Assembly: GCA_963698735.1 (NCBI GenBank)
Contig: CAVOSA010000021.1
Coordinates: forward strand, 186,001-250,000
Length of the DNA: 64,000 nucleotides
Origin: RPQJ01 sp963698735
Lineage (GTDB): Bacteria > Pseudomonadota > Gammaproteobacteria > Steroidobacterales > Steroidobacteraceae
Reading direction: 5' to 3'
Shown: positions 36,093 to 45,996 of the stretch, one piece after another
Numbering within the stretch: the first letter of the stretch is position 1
How the letters are laid out: each line of letters opens with the position of its first letter
Notes under the pieces: generated by a model
Databases searched by the model: none
The model's input: the letters and a program-made list of their open reading frames with translations, nothing else
Told to the model about the DNA's origin: nothing
Made by a program: the position numbers and the translations under genes

Positions 36093-39000
36093 TTACTCAA
36101 CCTCTTTGGTTAGCTGCAGGCTTGGAGATAGGCAGAGGCTCTGCATCTCCTGTAGCAGCAATTTGAAAGCGTAACTGATGGTAACGGGCTCAATCTGGCC
36201 TTTGCCCTCGCAGATGGGGCATATGTATTTGCGCTGACGCTGATCGAAGTATGCTTGTTTACCACACTTTTCACAGACGTAGATGCTGTAAGCGTCGGAC
36301 TCGTCGAGGAGACGGTCCTTCAGTAGCATGGCTGCTCCGTGCCCTACTAGGCAGTCGCGCTCCATCTCTCCAAAACGTAGTCCACCACCTCTGGCGCGGC
36401 CTTCAGTGGGTTGACGCGTTAGCATCTGAACCTGTCCGCGGGCTCTAGCGTGGATCTTATCCACGACCATGTGGTGTAGTTTCTGGTAGAAAACGACGCC
36501 TACGAATACCTCGGTCTCAAACATATGACCGCTATTTCCATCGTACATAATCTCCCGGCCACCTGGATGAAGCCCCAGGCTTGTAAGGATCTCAGTAAGA
36601 GACTTTGCATCCTCGTTATCGAATGGTGTGCCGTCAACTGGGGTTCCTCGGGCTGCAGCAGTCTTTCCGGCGAGACTCTCCATGAACTGACCAACAGTCA
36701 TACGACTGGGGAAAGCATGGGGGTTAATCATGATGTCTGGAATGATCCCGTTAACGCTGAAGGGCATATCCTCCTGAGGAATGAGCATACCGATGACACC
36801 CTTCTGGCCGTGGCGACTGACGAATTTGTCTCCCAGTTCTGGGATCCTGTTGCTGCGGACCTTGATTTTGATTAGATGGCTACCCTCGATATCCTTTGTG
36901 ATGAATATGCTGTCTACGGTACCTTCCTCTGTTGGGCGGACACCGACGCTGGTGTCTCGCATCTGGGGGCCCCGGATCTCGAGGCCACCGTACTCCTCCA
37001 TGAATCTTGGGGGGGATGGTTCGGCCAAGAAGGATGTCTCCTCCCTTAACTTCCGCTTCGTTAGCGATGATGCCGTCTGGCTCAAGCATTCTATATGATT
37101 CAGCGCCGTGGTAACCGCGGATACCTTCTTCTGGGATTGTGAGTCGATCCTTATTTCCGCCGAGGTACTGTTTGCACTCTGCTTTATAGATGCGGTAGAA
37201 GCTGCTGTGGCCAAGGCCACGCTCTACAGCACCTTTGTTGAATATTATTGCGTCCTCCATGTTGTAGCCGTTGCTGCTCAATACCGCTACGATGAAGTTC
37301 TGGCCGCTGGGGCGTTTTTCGAAGCCGATTATCTCCATGGGTTTCGTGTATACTAGCGGGTTTCTGAGGGTAATGCAGGAGGTGTCCACGTGTGTCGGTG
37401 CGGTCGCGGTAGTTGAGAGCATAAATTCCGGGGGACTGCTTCGCCATCGCTGCTTGGTAAGTGTTACGAGGTGACTGATTGTGCTCTGGGTATGGTGTGA
37501 TGCTTGCGGCTACTCCTAGGATTGTGAAGGGGCAAATCTCCATGTGTGTATGTTCTAGGGTTAGTTGATCCTGGTTGATTGCGATGTAGGCGTTCTCCTC
37601 TTCCTCAGCATCGATGTATTCGATGATACCTTCGCGGATGAGGTCGCTCCACTGCCACCTACCCTCTCTGAGGTTTCGTGCATGGCGCTGTTTAAGGAGG
37701 CTCTTTCCTTCCTGAATCACGATAAGTGGGCGTCTGATACGGCCTTCATCAGAGTTTACGTAGATCTCGTTTCCCGATGCAGTAGTAGCAGATGTTAACC
37801 TCTGTTGATACCTCAGCTTTTCGACGCATCTCACGGAATTTTTGAACTAATTCTTCAGGGGTGGTTGTGTAGCCGAGTAAGTATCCTTCTACGAATATTT
37901 TTGCGCCTTCATGGCGGAGGACCTCGTCAGCGTCTTTCGCTTTGATGACACCCATGAACTCGAGCGTCCGCTTCACTTTCTCTACGTCGGTTCCGACGCT
38001 TACGCTGCTTGTGAGAGCTAGGTTCTTAACTAGTCCACAGTTTGCGCCTTCAGGTGTCTCGTTAGGGCATAGTCTCCCCCAGTGAGTGCTGTGAAGGTCA
38101 CGTGCCTCAAAGTTGGGCTGGCTTCTGCTTAGTGGAGACTGGAGTCTGCGAAGGTGGCTGAGAGTGCTAAGTGTGTTTGTTCGGTCTAGTAGCTGTGTCA
38201 TGCCTACGCGCCCGCGCCTCCAGTTACCGGTGGCGAGGGCATGCTGGATTCGACTTGTTATGATACCTGGGCGGATTGCTGCGCTGATGAGTACGCCTTT
38301 GCGTCGGCTGCTCATCCGGCGGAACTGGTACCGCATGTCTCGGTAAAGACTCCAGAAGGCACTTCGGAAGAGCTCTGCGAGAAGAGGTCCGGTGAGCTTG
38401 ATGCGTTTGTTCTTCAGATGGTCCTTGTCGTCTTCTTTACGTGTCTTTAATTTGAGTTCAATGATACGGCTCGCCATTTCACCGAGGAATATGGCTTTAT
38501 CCATCCGCTCAGTCGGCTCCGCGGCCGATGTGGGGTAGGAGGTTGCGATCCAGGATCGCTTCAGCGCGTTTCACTCGGAACTCTTTAACCTGTCCGAAAG
38601 CAACGCGGTTACCAATGTAGAGGACTGCGTCTTCTCTGCTGTGTATGCTTGCACTCTCACGGAAGCTGGGTTCGAGCTCAGTGATAGTCTCTGAGGCTAG
38701 GCTAACCATTTCCGCGATCTGTCGATCTGTTTCAACGCCAAGGGCGCGCATGAGGACGACAAAAGGTACAGGGACAGGTACACCAGGGATGGTGATACTC
38801 ATTTCGCCTTTTGCTTTGAGGTTGGCCTCGATCCTTGCGCGGAAACCTACAGTTGTGCTGAAAACTTTGCCGCGGAAAACAGGGTTTGTACCCCTGTCGT
38901 CTATCTCCACTAGAACACGGTTGGGAGCAAGGTCCTCAAGACTGACAATTACACGCTCAGAACCATTGATGATGAAGTACCCACCTACCTCCTCAGGGTC

Positions 39001-39441
39001 TTCACCTAAGGCCATCAGCTCCTGCGGTGTGTGTCGGCTAAGCAGGCAGAGCTTACTCTTGACCATGATAGGAAGGTCACCGATGTTGACCTTCTCATAA
39101 GTCTCTCGACCCTCGTCATTGAGCATGATTTCAAGGTAAAGCGGGGCGCTATAGGTTAGGTTCCGTATCCGGGCTTCCCGAGGATAGACCTCTCGTACAG
39201 TGCCATCAACCTCAACAACGCGTGGATCACCTACTTCGATGCTCCCGAACTTTATCTCGTAAGAGTGGTTAGGCACCTCGATGGTTATTCCACCGATCTC
39301 ATCGATGATCTGCTGCAACGTTTTATCTACAAAATCGTTGTAGCTCTCGAGGTGTTGCTTCACGAGCCCTTCCTCGGCGAAGAAGCTCTTCATTAAATCC
39401 CAGTTTTCCTCTTTCGCAAGAAGCATACTATCAAACCTCAT
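36093..39441 (-). CDS. rpoB: RNA polymerase subunit B (B'' and B' in one gene), several frameshifts
   Basis: Second-largest subunit, from ATG 39441. Conserved blocks in order are SYNDFVDKTLQQIID, GYFIINGSERVIVSLEDLAPN, HWGRLCPNETPEGANCGLVKNLAL, GYNMEDAIIFNKGAVERGLG, the catalytic-side KFVSRHGQKGVIGMLIPQEDMPF, NPHAFPSRMTVGQFMES, GGLRFGEMERDCLVGHGAA and the C-terminal zinc ribbon CEKCGKQAYFDQ..CPICEGKG. Frames change near 38,525, 37,790, 37,390 and 37,010, the last beside a C6 run. B'' and B' are continuous, unlike in many methanogens. It abuts rpoA directly. Confidence 0.92.
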
Positions 39442-39710
39442 TTAATTCTATACTGCTTTGGGTATGGTCTGGATGATGTCTGCCTGTGTCAAAGCAAAAA
39501 TCTACTGTCCCCAGTCTTACCACCTAGAATCCGCCATAACCCTCCGCAGAGGCTACCACTTGTGCAGTCTACTATCTATTAAATATATCCCAAAATTACC
39601 CACTTTTTATAATCAAAAACCTTACCAAATCATGATCTTTCATCCTTTCCTTGAAGACCATAAAATTCGGTATTTACAAAACCAATTTTTTTCTGAGAAT
39701 GATTTATTGG

Positions 39711-39816
39711 TGCGGGGAGGGGGACTTGAACCCCCGAAAGCCTGAGCTACGGGATTTCTTACCTGAGACTGCTTGATCTTAAGTCCCGCCCCTTTGCCTG
39801 TCTCGGGTATCCCCGC
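39711..39816 (-). tRNA. tRNA-Leu (anticodon TAA) with a 22-nt intron
   Basis: Acceptor stem GCGGGGA/TCCCCGC, class II variable arm (AGC-TCAG-GCT) and T arm GGGGG-TTCAAGT-CCCCC. The anticodon stem CGGGA/TCCCG is interrupted one base 3' of the anticodon (TAA, 39779-39781): the intron is about 39756-39777, the canonical 37/38 position of archaeal tRNA introns removed by the splicing endonuclease. CCA is encoded (39708-39710). Confidence 0.9.
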
Positions 39817-39903
39817 CCACAATACGAACTGCGGAATCTAATTTTAAAGTTTTCATTAAACAGAAAACAGTTAATGCTTTCTATTTTGGATGAATTAAAA
39901 ATC

Positions 39904-40086
39904 TTATATTAAGCGGTGGGTTCTCTGAAGATCCTTCCGCATCCAATTATAGTGTCGGAGCTTCGATGTCACTCCGTAGCCGCAGGCGGCGCATGTGGCT
40001 AGTCTGACATGATAGCTTCGGCGACCACAACGTCTACACCTGATGTGAATTCTTTTTCCTGTATGTAAAGCATGCTTAGTTGGCAT
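39904..40086 (-). CDS. rpl37e: ribosomal protein L37e
   Basis: 60 residues from ATG 40086, typical for L37e. The zinc-binding pairs are CRRCGRRSYHVRLATCAACG. The N-terminus is basic (KHALHTGKRIHIR). It is a large-subunit protein that contacts 23S rRNA. It is paired with the LSm gene 11 bp upstream, a very common archaeal gene pair. Confidence 0.95.
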   Translation of the reverse strand: MPTKHALHTGKRIHIRCRRCGRRSYHVRLATCAACGYGVTSKLRHYNWMRKDLQRTHRLI

Positions 40087-40097
40087 TCTTAATTACC

Positions 40098-40328
40098 TCA
40101 GTCTTCCGGGGGCGGAGAGATCATTATGACGTTGTCTCCCCTAAGAACGATGGTACCTATGGTTTCCGCTTTTAAGGGGTCGCTGACGTTTTCGGCATCC
40201 TTGAGAACGAGGTTGACGTGCTGGTCGAATCCCTCGAGGGTCCCTCTGAGCGTTTTGCCGCCGCGGACCTTTATGAGGACTGTTTTTCCGAGGCTTCGCT
40301 CAAGGACTTTCTCAATCATCTCAGCCAA
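40098..40328 (-). CDS. LSm (Sm-like) RNA-binding protein
   Basis: 76 residues. Sm1 motif (VLIKVRGGKTLRGTLEGFDQHVNLVL) and Sm2 motif (TIVLRGDNVIMI) are present and the length is typical for archaeal SmAP, which forms heptameric rings on U-rich RNA. Probably co-transcribed with L37e. Confidence 0.94.
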   Translation of the reverse strand: MAEMIEKVLERSLGKTVLIKVRGGKTLRGTLEGFDQHVNLVLKDAENVSDPLKAETIGTIVLRGDNVIMISPPPED

Positions 40329-40409
40329 TCTTTGTCTCTCCGTGGAGTTTTCCCGTTAGGGCTCTACCTGAAATGGCGAGTTTACCTATTAAACCTTACC
40401 CATAAAGGA

Positions 40410-40766
40410 TTAGAATGAGATCGTTCGGTCGCTCTCCTTGATCCAGTTTGCTAGGATCATCATGGTCCCGCGTTGAACTCCTTCAACAAGCTCGGTGTCG
40501 GCGATACCTCTCGCCTTCATACAAGTCCCACATGTTTTCACCTCAACACCTTTAGTAATGAGGTCTGTGAGCATCTTCTCTAAATTATAGTAACCTTCAG
40601 GAAGGTTTTGCCCTTTCTTCGCCACTGCGACGCTGTCACCCATAAGGAAAACTCGGACCTGCATGTTAATCTCGGAGGAACGGGACGCGTTTGCGAGGCG
40701 AAGTGCGTTCCAAGCTTTTTCTGTACCGTAAGGAGCATCATTTACGATAATTAATAAGTTTACCAT
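40410..40766 (-). CDS. DsrE/DsrF-like family protein
   Basis: 118 residues from ATG 40766. The DsrE fold is indicated by LLIIVNDAPYGTEKAWNALRLANA, VRVFLMGDSVAVA and GVEVKTCGTCMKARGI with a CxxC-like pair (CGTC). DsrE proteins relay sulfur or persulfide; the Cys pair makes this possible here but the partner is unknown. Monocistronic as far as can be seen, next to a ferritin gene. Confidence 0.88.
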   Translation of the reverse strand: MVNLLIIVNDAPYGTEKAWNALRLANASRSSEINMQVRVFLMGDSVAVAKKGQNLPEGYYNLEKMLTDLITKGVEVKTCGTCMKARGIADTELVEGVQRGTMMILANWIKESDRTISF

Positions 40767-40812
40767 GAATTCTTCGAGTAATAATTGTAGTTTAAAGGGT
40801 TAAAAACGTAAC

Positions 40813-41367
40813 TCACGGAACCGCTGTTGCGCCAGCAGCTGTGAAGAATGGGGTATAATAGGGGTTGACCGGTGCAGCGAAGGCACGGGCAGCCATCTCG
40901 CGATCCAGCATCAGTACACCTCGACCATCGCTTCCAACAAGTTCCAGGTTCTTTGAAGCCTCGTCCGTGTTAGCTTCTTCCTCCACCTGTTCCTGAACGA
41001 ACCACTCAAGCATCTTCATCGTGGCATTATCCTTCTCCAAGGTTGCTAGATCCATCAATAGATTGATCCGTTCTGTGATGTGGATTTCATGCTCATGCGC
41101 TGCTACGAAAATTTTAAGTGGACTCTCCCAGGTCTTCGGCGGTTTTTGGATCGCTTCAAGCTCTACCTTGAGTCTACGATTAATTATGTAATTGTAGAAT
41201 ATTGTTGCGTGAGCTTGCTCCTCGTGTGCTTGGATCCACATCCAGTGAGCCATTCCTTTTAGGTTCCGATCCCAAAGGTCCGCCGCCATTGCTTCATAGA
41301 TATACTGGCTGTACAGTTCTTCGTTGATCTGATTGTTAAGTTCCTTCAGTAAGTTAGCTGAAACCAT
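40813..41367 (-). CDS. ferritin
   Basis: 184 residues from ATG 41367. Four-helix bundle with ferroxidase residues: the Glu in NEELYSQYIYEAMA, the ExxH in AHEEQAHATIFYNY, HEIHITERINLLMD and EQVEEEANTDE. It oxidises and stores iron in a 24-subunit shell. The last 30 residues, rich in Ala and Pro, are longer than usual. No haem-binding Met typical of bacterioferritin was found. Confidence 0.92.
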   Translation of the reverse strand: MVSANLLKELNNQINEELYSQYIYEAMAADLWDRNLKGMAHWMWIQAHEEQAHATIFYNYIINRRLKVELEAIQKPPKTWESPLKIFVAAHEHEIHITERINLLMDLATLEKDNATMKMLEWFVQEQVEEEANTDEASKNLELVGSDGRGVLMLDREMAARAFAAPVNPYYTPFFTAAGATAVP

Positions 41368-41475
41368 TTCAGTATCTCCTAAAAATTAAAGCGTAATCGC
41401 TCTTTAAAACTCCTTTCCAAATGCACTCAAACGCATCGTGGAGATGGTAGTAAAAGCTAATTAAAGACTGGTTTG

Positions 41476-42232
41476 CTATTTTCGGGCTACGAATAGGGTG
41501 ATAAGCTCATCGTTACGAATGTCCACGCCAGGGTGGTCATTACTCCATTGGCGTAGCCATTTTACCCCTTTTTCTAGTCCCTGCTGCGTTATGGGGCGGA
41601 ACATGCTCCAAAGCTTCTTCTCAGCGATCTCGATGAGCTCCTCTGAGGTCTGGTAGCGCTCAATAAAATAGGGATAAGGAACTACCGACTTGAATCCCGC
41701 TTTGATGAATATTGTGTTGAACTCATCATCACTTGGATAAACTCGTAACTGATTCTCCTTTATCTCCTGAAAAATTTTAAAAATGATTTTCTCATGAAGC
41801 TGAGAATGCCCTATAGTATGAGCGATCTTCGTTCCACCGAACTTAAGCACCCGGAAGCACTCGTCAGCAGCCTTCTGTCTACCCTGAACATGATGCCAAA
41901 CCTGTGCAGCATATACCAAGTCAAAAACTCTACTTCTAAAGGGCATCGCTTCCGCCGCAGCTCGGACTACAGGAAAATCGGGGCTTTTTTCTTTTGCCTG
42001 TTTAAGCATCCCGGGGGCAGGGTCAAAGCCTACGATAGTGGCTCCCGTTATCTCTCCTATCCCTAGTACCGTAATTACCGGTCCCGCAGCCCATATCAAT
42101 AACAAGAGAATCAGGAGTCAACACAGCAAGTTTTTCGGCTTCTACAGCCCAGAAGGCGATATCCTCGCTTAGCCTTCCCTTATCATATATGCGACTTACT
42201 TTGTTAAACTCCCGGCTTCCATCAATAGACAT
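41476..42232 (-). CDS. SAM-dependent methyltransferase, one frameshift
   Basis: The N-terminal part (ATG 42232) ends in the SAM-binding motif I, LVIDMGCGTGN, and then runs out of frame near 42,065. The continuing frame gives VLGIGEITGATIVGFDPAPGMLKQA, AEAMPFRSRVFDLVYAAQVWHHV and RVLKFGGTKIAHT, i.e. motifs II-IV of a class I methyltransferase (Methyltransf_11). About 250 codons in total. The substrate is unknown. Confidence 0.85.
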
Positions 42233-42320
42233 TGAGCTCTAATATGATTATATGGCCTAAAAAACTCCATGCACGGTGATCAATATTAAATGTCATTCAG
42301 GATATGTTTGATTGATCAAC

Positions 42321-42710
42321 ATGACTGATTATGGTGTTAGGGGTCTCATCACATGGCTTTACTACAATGATCTTCCTAAAGCGATGCATTTCTACGAGAA
42401 AGTGATGGGTTTCCCAATGGTTGTCGATCAGGGATGGAGTAAGATATACAAAGCATCAAGAGACGGTTACATAGGGCTTGTCGATGGAGCCAAGGGCTAC
42501 CATAAAGCCAACGACATAAAACCAGTAATAATCTGTCTCAATGTCAATGACGCCGATGCTTGGTACGAGAAGCTGATGAAAGCCGGCGTCTTGATAGAAA
42601 AAAAACCTGAAGAGTCAAAGAGATTGAAGATCAAGGTCTTCATGTTCAAAGATCCTGAGGGATATGTGGTTGAGATTCAGGAGAGTCTTCCCGGGGCTGT
42701 AAGTATCTAA
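42321..42710 (+). CDS. VOC family (glyoxalase/dioxygenase-fold) protein
   Basis: 129 residues from ATG 42321; a TTG three codons earlier is possible. The paired beta-alpha-beta modules are visible in ITWLYYNDLPKAMHFYEKVMGFPMVVDQGW and VIICLNVNDADAWYEKLMKAGV, followed by KVFMFKDPEGYVVEI with the usual metal-ligand Glu near the end. The reaction is not predictable. It is followed 44 bp later by tRNA-Asn. Confidence 0.87.
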   Translation: MTDYGVRGLITWLYYNDLPKAMHFYEKVMGFPMVVDQGWSKIYKASRDGYIGLVDGAKGYHKANDIKPVIICLNVNDADAWYEKLMKAGVLIEKKPEESKRLKIKVFMFKDPEGYVVEIQESLPGAVSI

Positions 42711-42753
42711 CCCCAGAACATTTTTATTCGATCTCAACATTCTTTGTGTTTGC

Positions 42754-42827
42754 GCCGCCGTAGCTTAGTCCGGTGGAGCGTCTGGCTGTTAACCAGTTGG
42801 TCAACGGTTCAAGTCCGTTCGGCGGCG
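42754..42827 (+). tRNA. tRNA-Asn (anticodon GTT)
   Basis: Acceptor GCCGCCG/CGGCGGC, anticodon arm CTGG-CTGTTAA-CCAG, T arm with TTCAAGT. CCA is encoded at 42828-42830. An AT-rich archaeal TATA box (TTTTTATT, 42721-42728) lies about 26 bases upstream. Confidence 0.94.
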
Positions 42828-42865
42828 CCAAAATCTCGTATTTTTACTGCCATTTGGGGATTAGG

Positions 42866-42873
42866 TTTATAAT
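42866..42873 (+). promoter_or_regulatory. TATA-box-like element upstream of the pyrophosphatase
   Basis: TTTATAAT, about 60 bases before the ATG at 42932, in an AT-rich region after tRNA-Asn. It fits an archaeal TBP site with a short leader; position and composition are the only evidence. Confidence 0.4.
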
Positions 42874-42931
42874 CTCACGAATTTGTGATGGTTAGTCAAA
42901 CTCGAGTACACGGGAGACGGAGCGATGAAAT

Positions 42932-44914
42932 ATGGATCTACTAATAATCGCCTTTTCAACAGGTATTCTGGCGCTAATCTTTGCTAGCTACTTTATCTTC
43001 TCGATCCTAAAGGAACCGTCTGGACCAGAGGAAATGAAGCAGGTAGCAGATGCAATCGAGACTGGCGCAAAGGCTTTCCTCAATCGACAGTATAAAACCA
43101 TCATTATCGTAAGTATTATCGTCTCTATCCCCATCTACTATTTTTATAATGACTTCCGCGTGGTAGGAGGATTCTTCTCAGGCACAGCTCTAAGCCTCAT
43201 AGGTGCTTACATCGGGATGCGCGTAGCCGTTAAGGCAAACGTACGCACAACCTATGCAGCAAAAGAATCCGGCGCAAAAGCGTTCAAGATTGCCTTCCGC
43301 GGGGGAGGTGTAATGGGGCTACTAGTTACAGGTCTAAGTCTTACTGGTGTCTCAGCCTTCATGTACTTCTATCATGACCCAAATCTCGTCATTGGGTTCG
43401 GCTTTGGCGCTAGCCTTGCAGCTTTATTCGCCCAATTAGGAGGCGGAATATTCACAAAAGCCGCAGACATCGGAGCGGATCTTGTAGGCAAGATCGAGCA
43501 AAAGATCCCAGAAGACGACGCTAGAAACCCAGCGGTGATCGCAGATCTAGTAGGCGATAACGTCGGTGACTGCGCAGGGCGAGGAAGCGATCTATTCGAG
43601 TCCATCAGTGATGACTACATCACAGCGATGCTTCTTGGCTCAATATTACTCGCACCCCTCGGTTTGAACGCTCTAGTCTATCCACTTCTTCTCGGAGCCG
43701 TGGGTATAATCTCCACAATAATCGGGATATTCGCAACACGTCAATATGGAAAAATGAAGCCTTTAACAAGTTTTGGTATCGGGTTAATTCTTTCCGCAAT
43801 GATCAGCATCATCGGCGCATACTTCGTAACCATCGCTACGATAGGGGATGTACGCGTTTTCTACGCTGTCGTCTCAGGGCTCCTCGCGAGCTTAGCTGTA
43901 GGTTTAGTGGTGCAGTATTACATAGGTATCAACAGCGGACCTGTCAGAAAAGTAGCTGAAAGCTGTGAGTACGGCTCCGCCTTAACAATAATTACTGGAC
44001 TCGGATACGCTCTCCAGAGCCCCTTCATACCCTACGTCAGCATCCTTGTAGTCACACTCTTCAGTTGGTGGATCACTGGAGGAAGCCTTTATGGCCTCGT
44101 CGCAGCAAATATCGGCACTGACCTCGCCATCGGAATGGTGATGAGCAGCGACGCTTTTGGCCCTATAAGCGATAACGCTCAAGGGATCGCTGAGATGAGC
44201 GGTATAAAGACAGATATGGTGGCACTAGAGGAGCTCGATGCTGCGGGAAACACAACAAAGGCCTTCACTAAAGCTTTTGCGACTGCTAGCGGAACAGTAA
44301 GCACCCTGGTGATATTCGCAACATATAGCGAGCTTGTGGGTATGAGTAAGGTAAGCCTTGGATTTACGAGCCCTGTAATTCTAGTAGGACTTCTTATCGG
44401 CGGAGTTTTCCCATTCCTCTTCAGCAGTATGGCGATCCAAGCAACCGCAAAATCAGCGTTCAGAATTGTGGAGGAGGTCAGACGCCAATTCAAAGATAGC
44501 CCAGGAATAATGCTTGGAACAGAAAAACCAGATTACGCGAAGTGCGTTGATATCGCGACGAGTTTCGCGTTAACGCAGATGGTGGCACCTGGACTCCTTG
44601 CGGTGCTCTCACCTATAATCATCGGTTTACTCCTTGGGCCATATGCTCTTGGGGCTATGCTTCTAGGCGGCTTATGTACATCAGCCCTCCTATCCCCCTT
44701 CTTCAGTTTCGGAGGTGGCATTTGGGATAACGCGAAGAAGCATATCGAGATAGATTTCTGGAGAAAGGGAACTCCAGCACATGATGCAGCTGTCACCGGG
44801 GATACTGTGGGTGATCCGCTTAAGGATGTTGCTGGGCCTAGCTTGAACATCTTCATGAAGCTAAGTAACATGACGGCGTTGATTATCGCACCTCTACTAT
44901 TGCTCTTACTTTAA
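42932..44914 (+). CDS. hppA: membrane-bound proton-pumping pyrophosphatase (K+-independent type)
   Basis: 660 residues with about 15-16 membrane helices. It hydrolyses pyrophosphate and pumps ions out of the cytoplasm. Substrate-site motifs are FTKAADIGADLVGKIEQ..PEDDARNPAVIADLVGDNVGD and SDAFGPISDNAQGIAEM, with a third Asp-rich region TGDTVGDPLKDVAGPS. K443 in GNTTKAFTKAF is the Lys that marks the K+-independent, usually proton-pumping class. The 3' end overlaps convergent thiL by nine bases. Confidence 0.94.
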   Translation: MDLLIIAFSTGILALIFASYFIFSILKEPSGPEEMKQVADAIETGAKAFLNRQYKTIIIVSIIVSIPIYYFYNDFRVVGGFFSGTALSLIGAYIGMRVAVKANVRTTYAAKESGAKAFKIAFRGGGVMGLLVTGLSLTGVSAFMYFYHDPNLVIGFGFGASLAALFAQLGGGIFTKAADIGADLVGKIEQKIPEDDARNPAVIADLVGDNVGDCAGRGSDLFESISDDYITAMLLGSILLAPLGLNALVYPLLLGAVGIISTIIGIFATRQYGKMKPLTSFGIGLILSAMISIIGAYFVTIATIGDVRVFYAVVSGLLASLAVGLVVQYYIGINSGPVRKVAESCEYGSALTIITGLGYALQSPFIPYVSILVVTLFSWWITGGSLYGLVAANIGTDLAIGMVMSSDAFGPISDNAQGIAEMSGIKTDMVALEELDAAGNTTKAFTKAFATASGTVSTLVIFATYSELVGMSKVSLGFTSPVILVGLLIGGVFPFLFSSMAIQATAKSAFRIVEEVRRQFKDSPGIMLGTEKPDYAKCVDIATSFALTQMVAPGLLAVLSPIIIGLLLGPYALGAMLLGGLCTSALLSPFFSFGGGIWDNAKKHIEIDFWRKGTPAHDAAVTGDTVGDPLKDVAGPSLNIFMKLSNMTALIIAPLLLLLL

Positions 44915-45901
44915 TCCAGTGAAGTGCTCCCAGCCGCCAGACCCTACCATTTTCTCTATGCCATTCTCAAGGTATAAGATCCGCTTCTCTTTAGTCACCC
45001 TACCAAGCACCTGTAGCGAGCATCCACCGCGTTGAAGGGCGGTTTTAGCATCTTCGAGTTTGTTAGGCTTTACTGTAAATACGAGCTCATACTCTTCTCC
45101 GCCGTAGAGAGCTACGGAAGCGGGGTCAAGATGATGCTCATTAGCGAAAAGAGTAGCCTCCCGTGTAAGGGGAAGGTTTGTGACGCAGAAACCATTGCCA
45201 CTACTACGTGAAAGATCATGAAGGCTAACAGCTAAGCCATCACTGCTGTCCATACAGCTGGTTGCGGCGCCAGAGTCTGCAAGCTCGATACCGGCTTTAA
45301 CACGTGGATGTGGCATGAAAACTGATTCAGTTAACCTATCACGTAGAGAACTTGATGTAGTGAAATCGTTGAGGAGAATCTTGAAAGCGCATGTTGTGTT
45401 CCCCCAAGCACCGCTACTGCAGAGGATATCCCCGTTTTTTGATGTTCCACGAAGAACAAGTCGGTTTTCTTCGGCGATACCATACGCCATGCCGCTTATG
45501 ATTATGTCGCAGGCCTCGTTGGTATCTCCTCCAATCATATAGGCGTCGTTCTCCCTAGCCCCTGACTCGAACCCCCTTGCGATGTCCTCAACCCACTCCG
45601 CAGGTGTAGAGTCTGGGACACCAAGCGCTGCAAGAAAAGCCTTGGGAACACAGCCTTTTGCACCGAGGTCACTAAAGTTCATCACAACTGCTTTCCGCCC
45701 CGCTTGGTAAGGAGTCATCCCAATCGGGACATCGGTCTTCCAAACGAGCATGTCCGTTTTAAGGACAACACATCTGCCGTCGCCGAGGCTTATTGCATTA
45801 ACATCGTCCCAGTTGGGAACAGGCATATTGGGCATAAGAGTGAGGTGACGCATCATTCGAGAGATAAGCTCTCTCTCACCGATCTCAGCGACCGTCGGCA
45901 T
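44906..45901 (-). CDS. thiL: thiamine-monophosphate kinase
   Basis: 331 residues from ATG 45901. It phosphorylates thiamine monophosphate to the pyrophosphate cofactor. ThiL signature segments are CVVLKTDMLVWKTDVP, AVVMNFSDLGAKGCVPKAFLAALG, YMIGGDTNEACDIIISG, GDILCSSGAWGNT and SCMDSSDGLAVSLHDLSRSS. Divergent from the CoA-transferase gene. Confidence 0.93.
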   Translation of the reverse strand: MPTVAEIGERELISRMMRHLTLMPNMPVPNWDDVNAISLGDGRCVVLKTDMLVWKTDVPIGMTPYQAGRKAVVMNFSDLGAKGCVPKAFLAALGVPDSTPAEWVEDIARGFESGARENDAYMIGGDTNEACDIIISGMAYGIAEENRLVLRGTSKNGDILCSSGAWGNTTCAFKILLNDFTTSSSLRDRLTESVFMPHPRVKAGIELADSGAATSCMDSSDGLAVSLHDLSRSSGNGFCVTNLPLTREATLFANEHHLDPASVALYGGEEYELVFTVKPNKLEDAKTALQRGGCSLQVLGRVTKEKRILYLENGIEKMVGSGGWEHFTGLK

Positions 45902-45996
45902 CGTTAATCATCTTAACTTTGCTTAAGGATGATTTTAGCTTTTCAGCCCGGAAAAGGGATGACCTTATTAGGTCTTTTCCGTAACTACTCATTCCC

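Noticed and set aside
32223..39441. Programmed frameshifting in rpoA and rpoB
   Set aside because: About eight breaks at unrelated sites without slippery motif plus pseudoknot; more consistent with indel errors.
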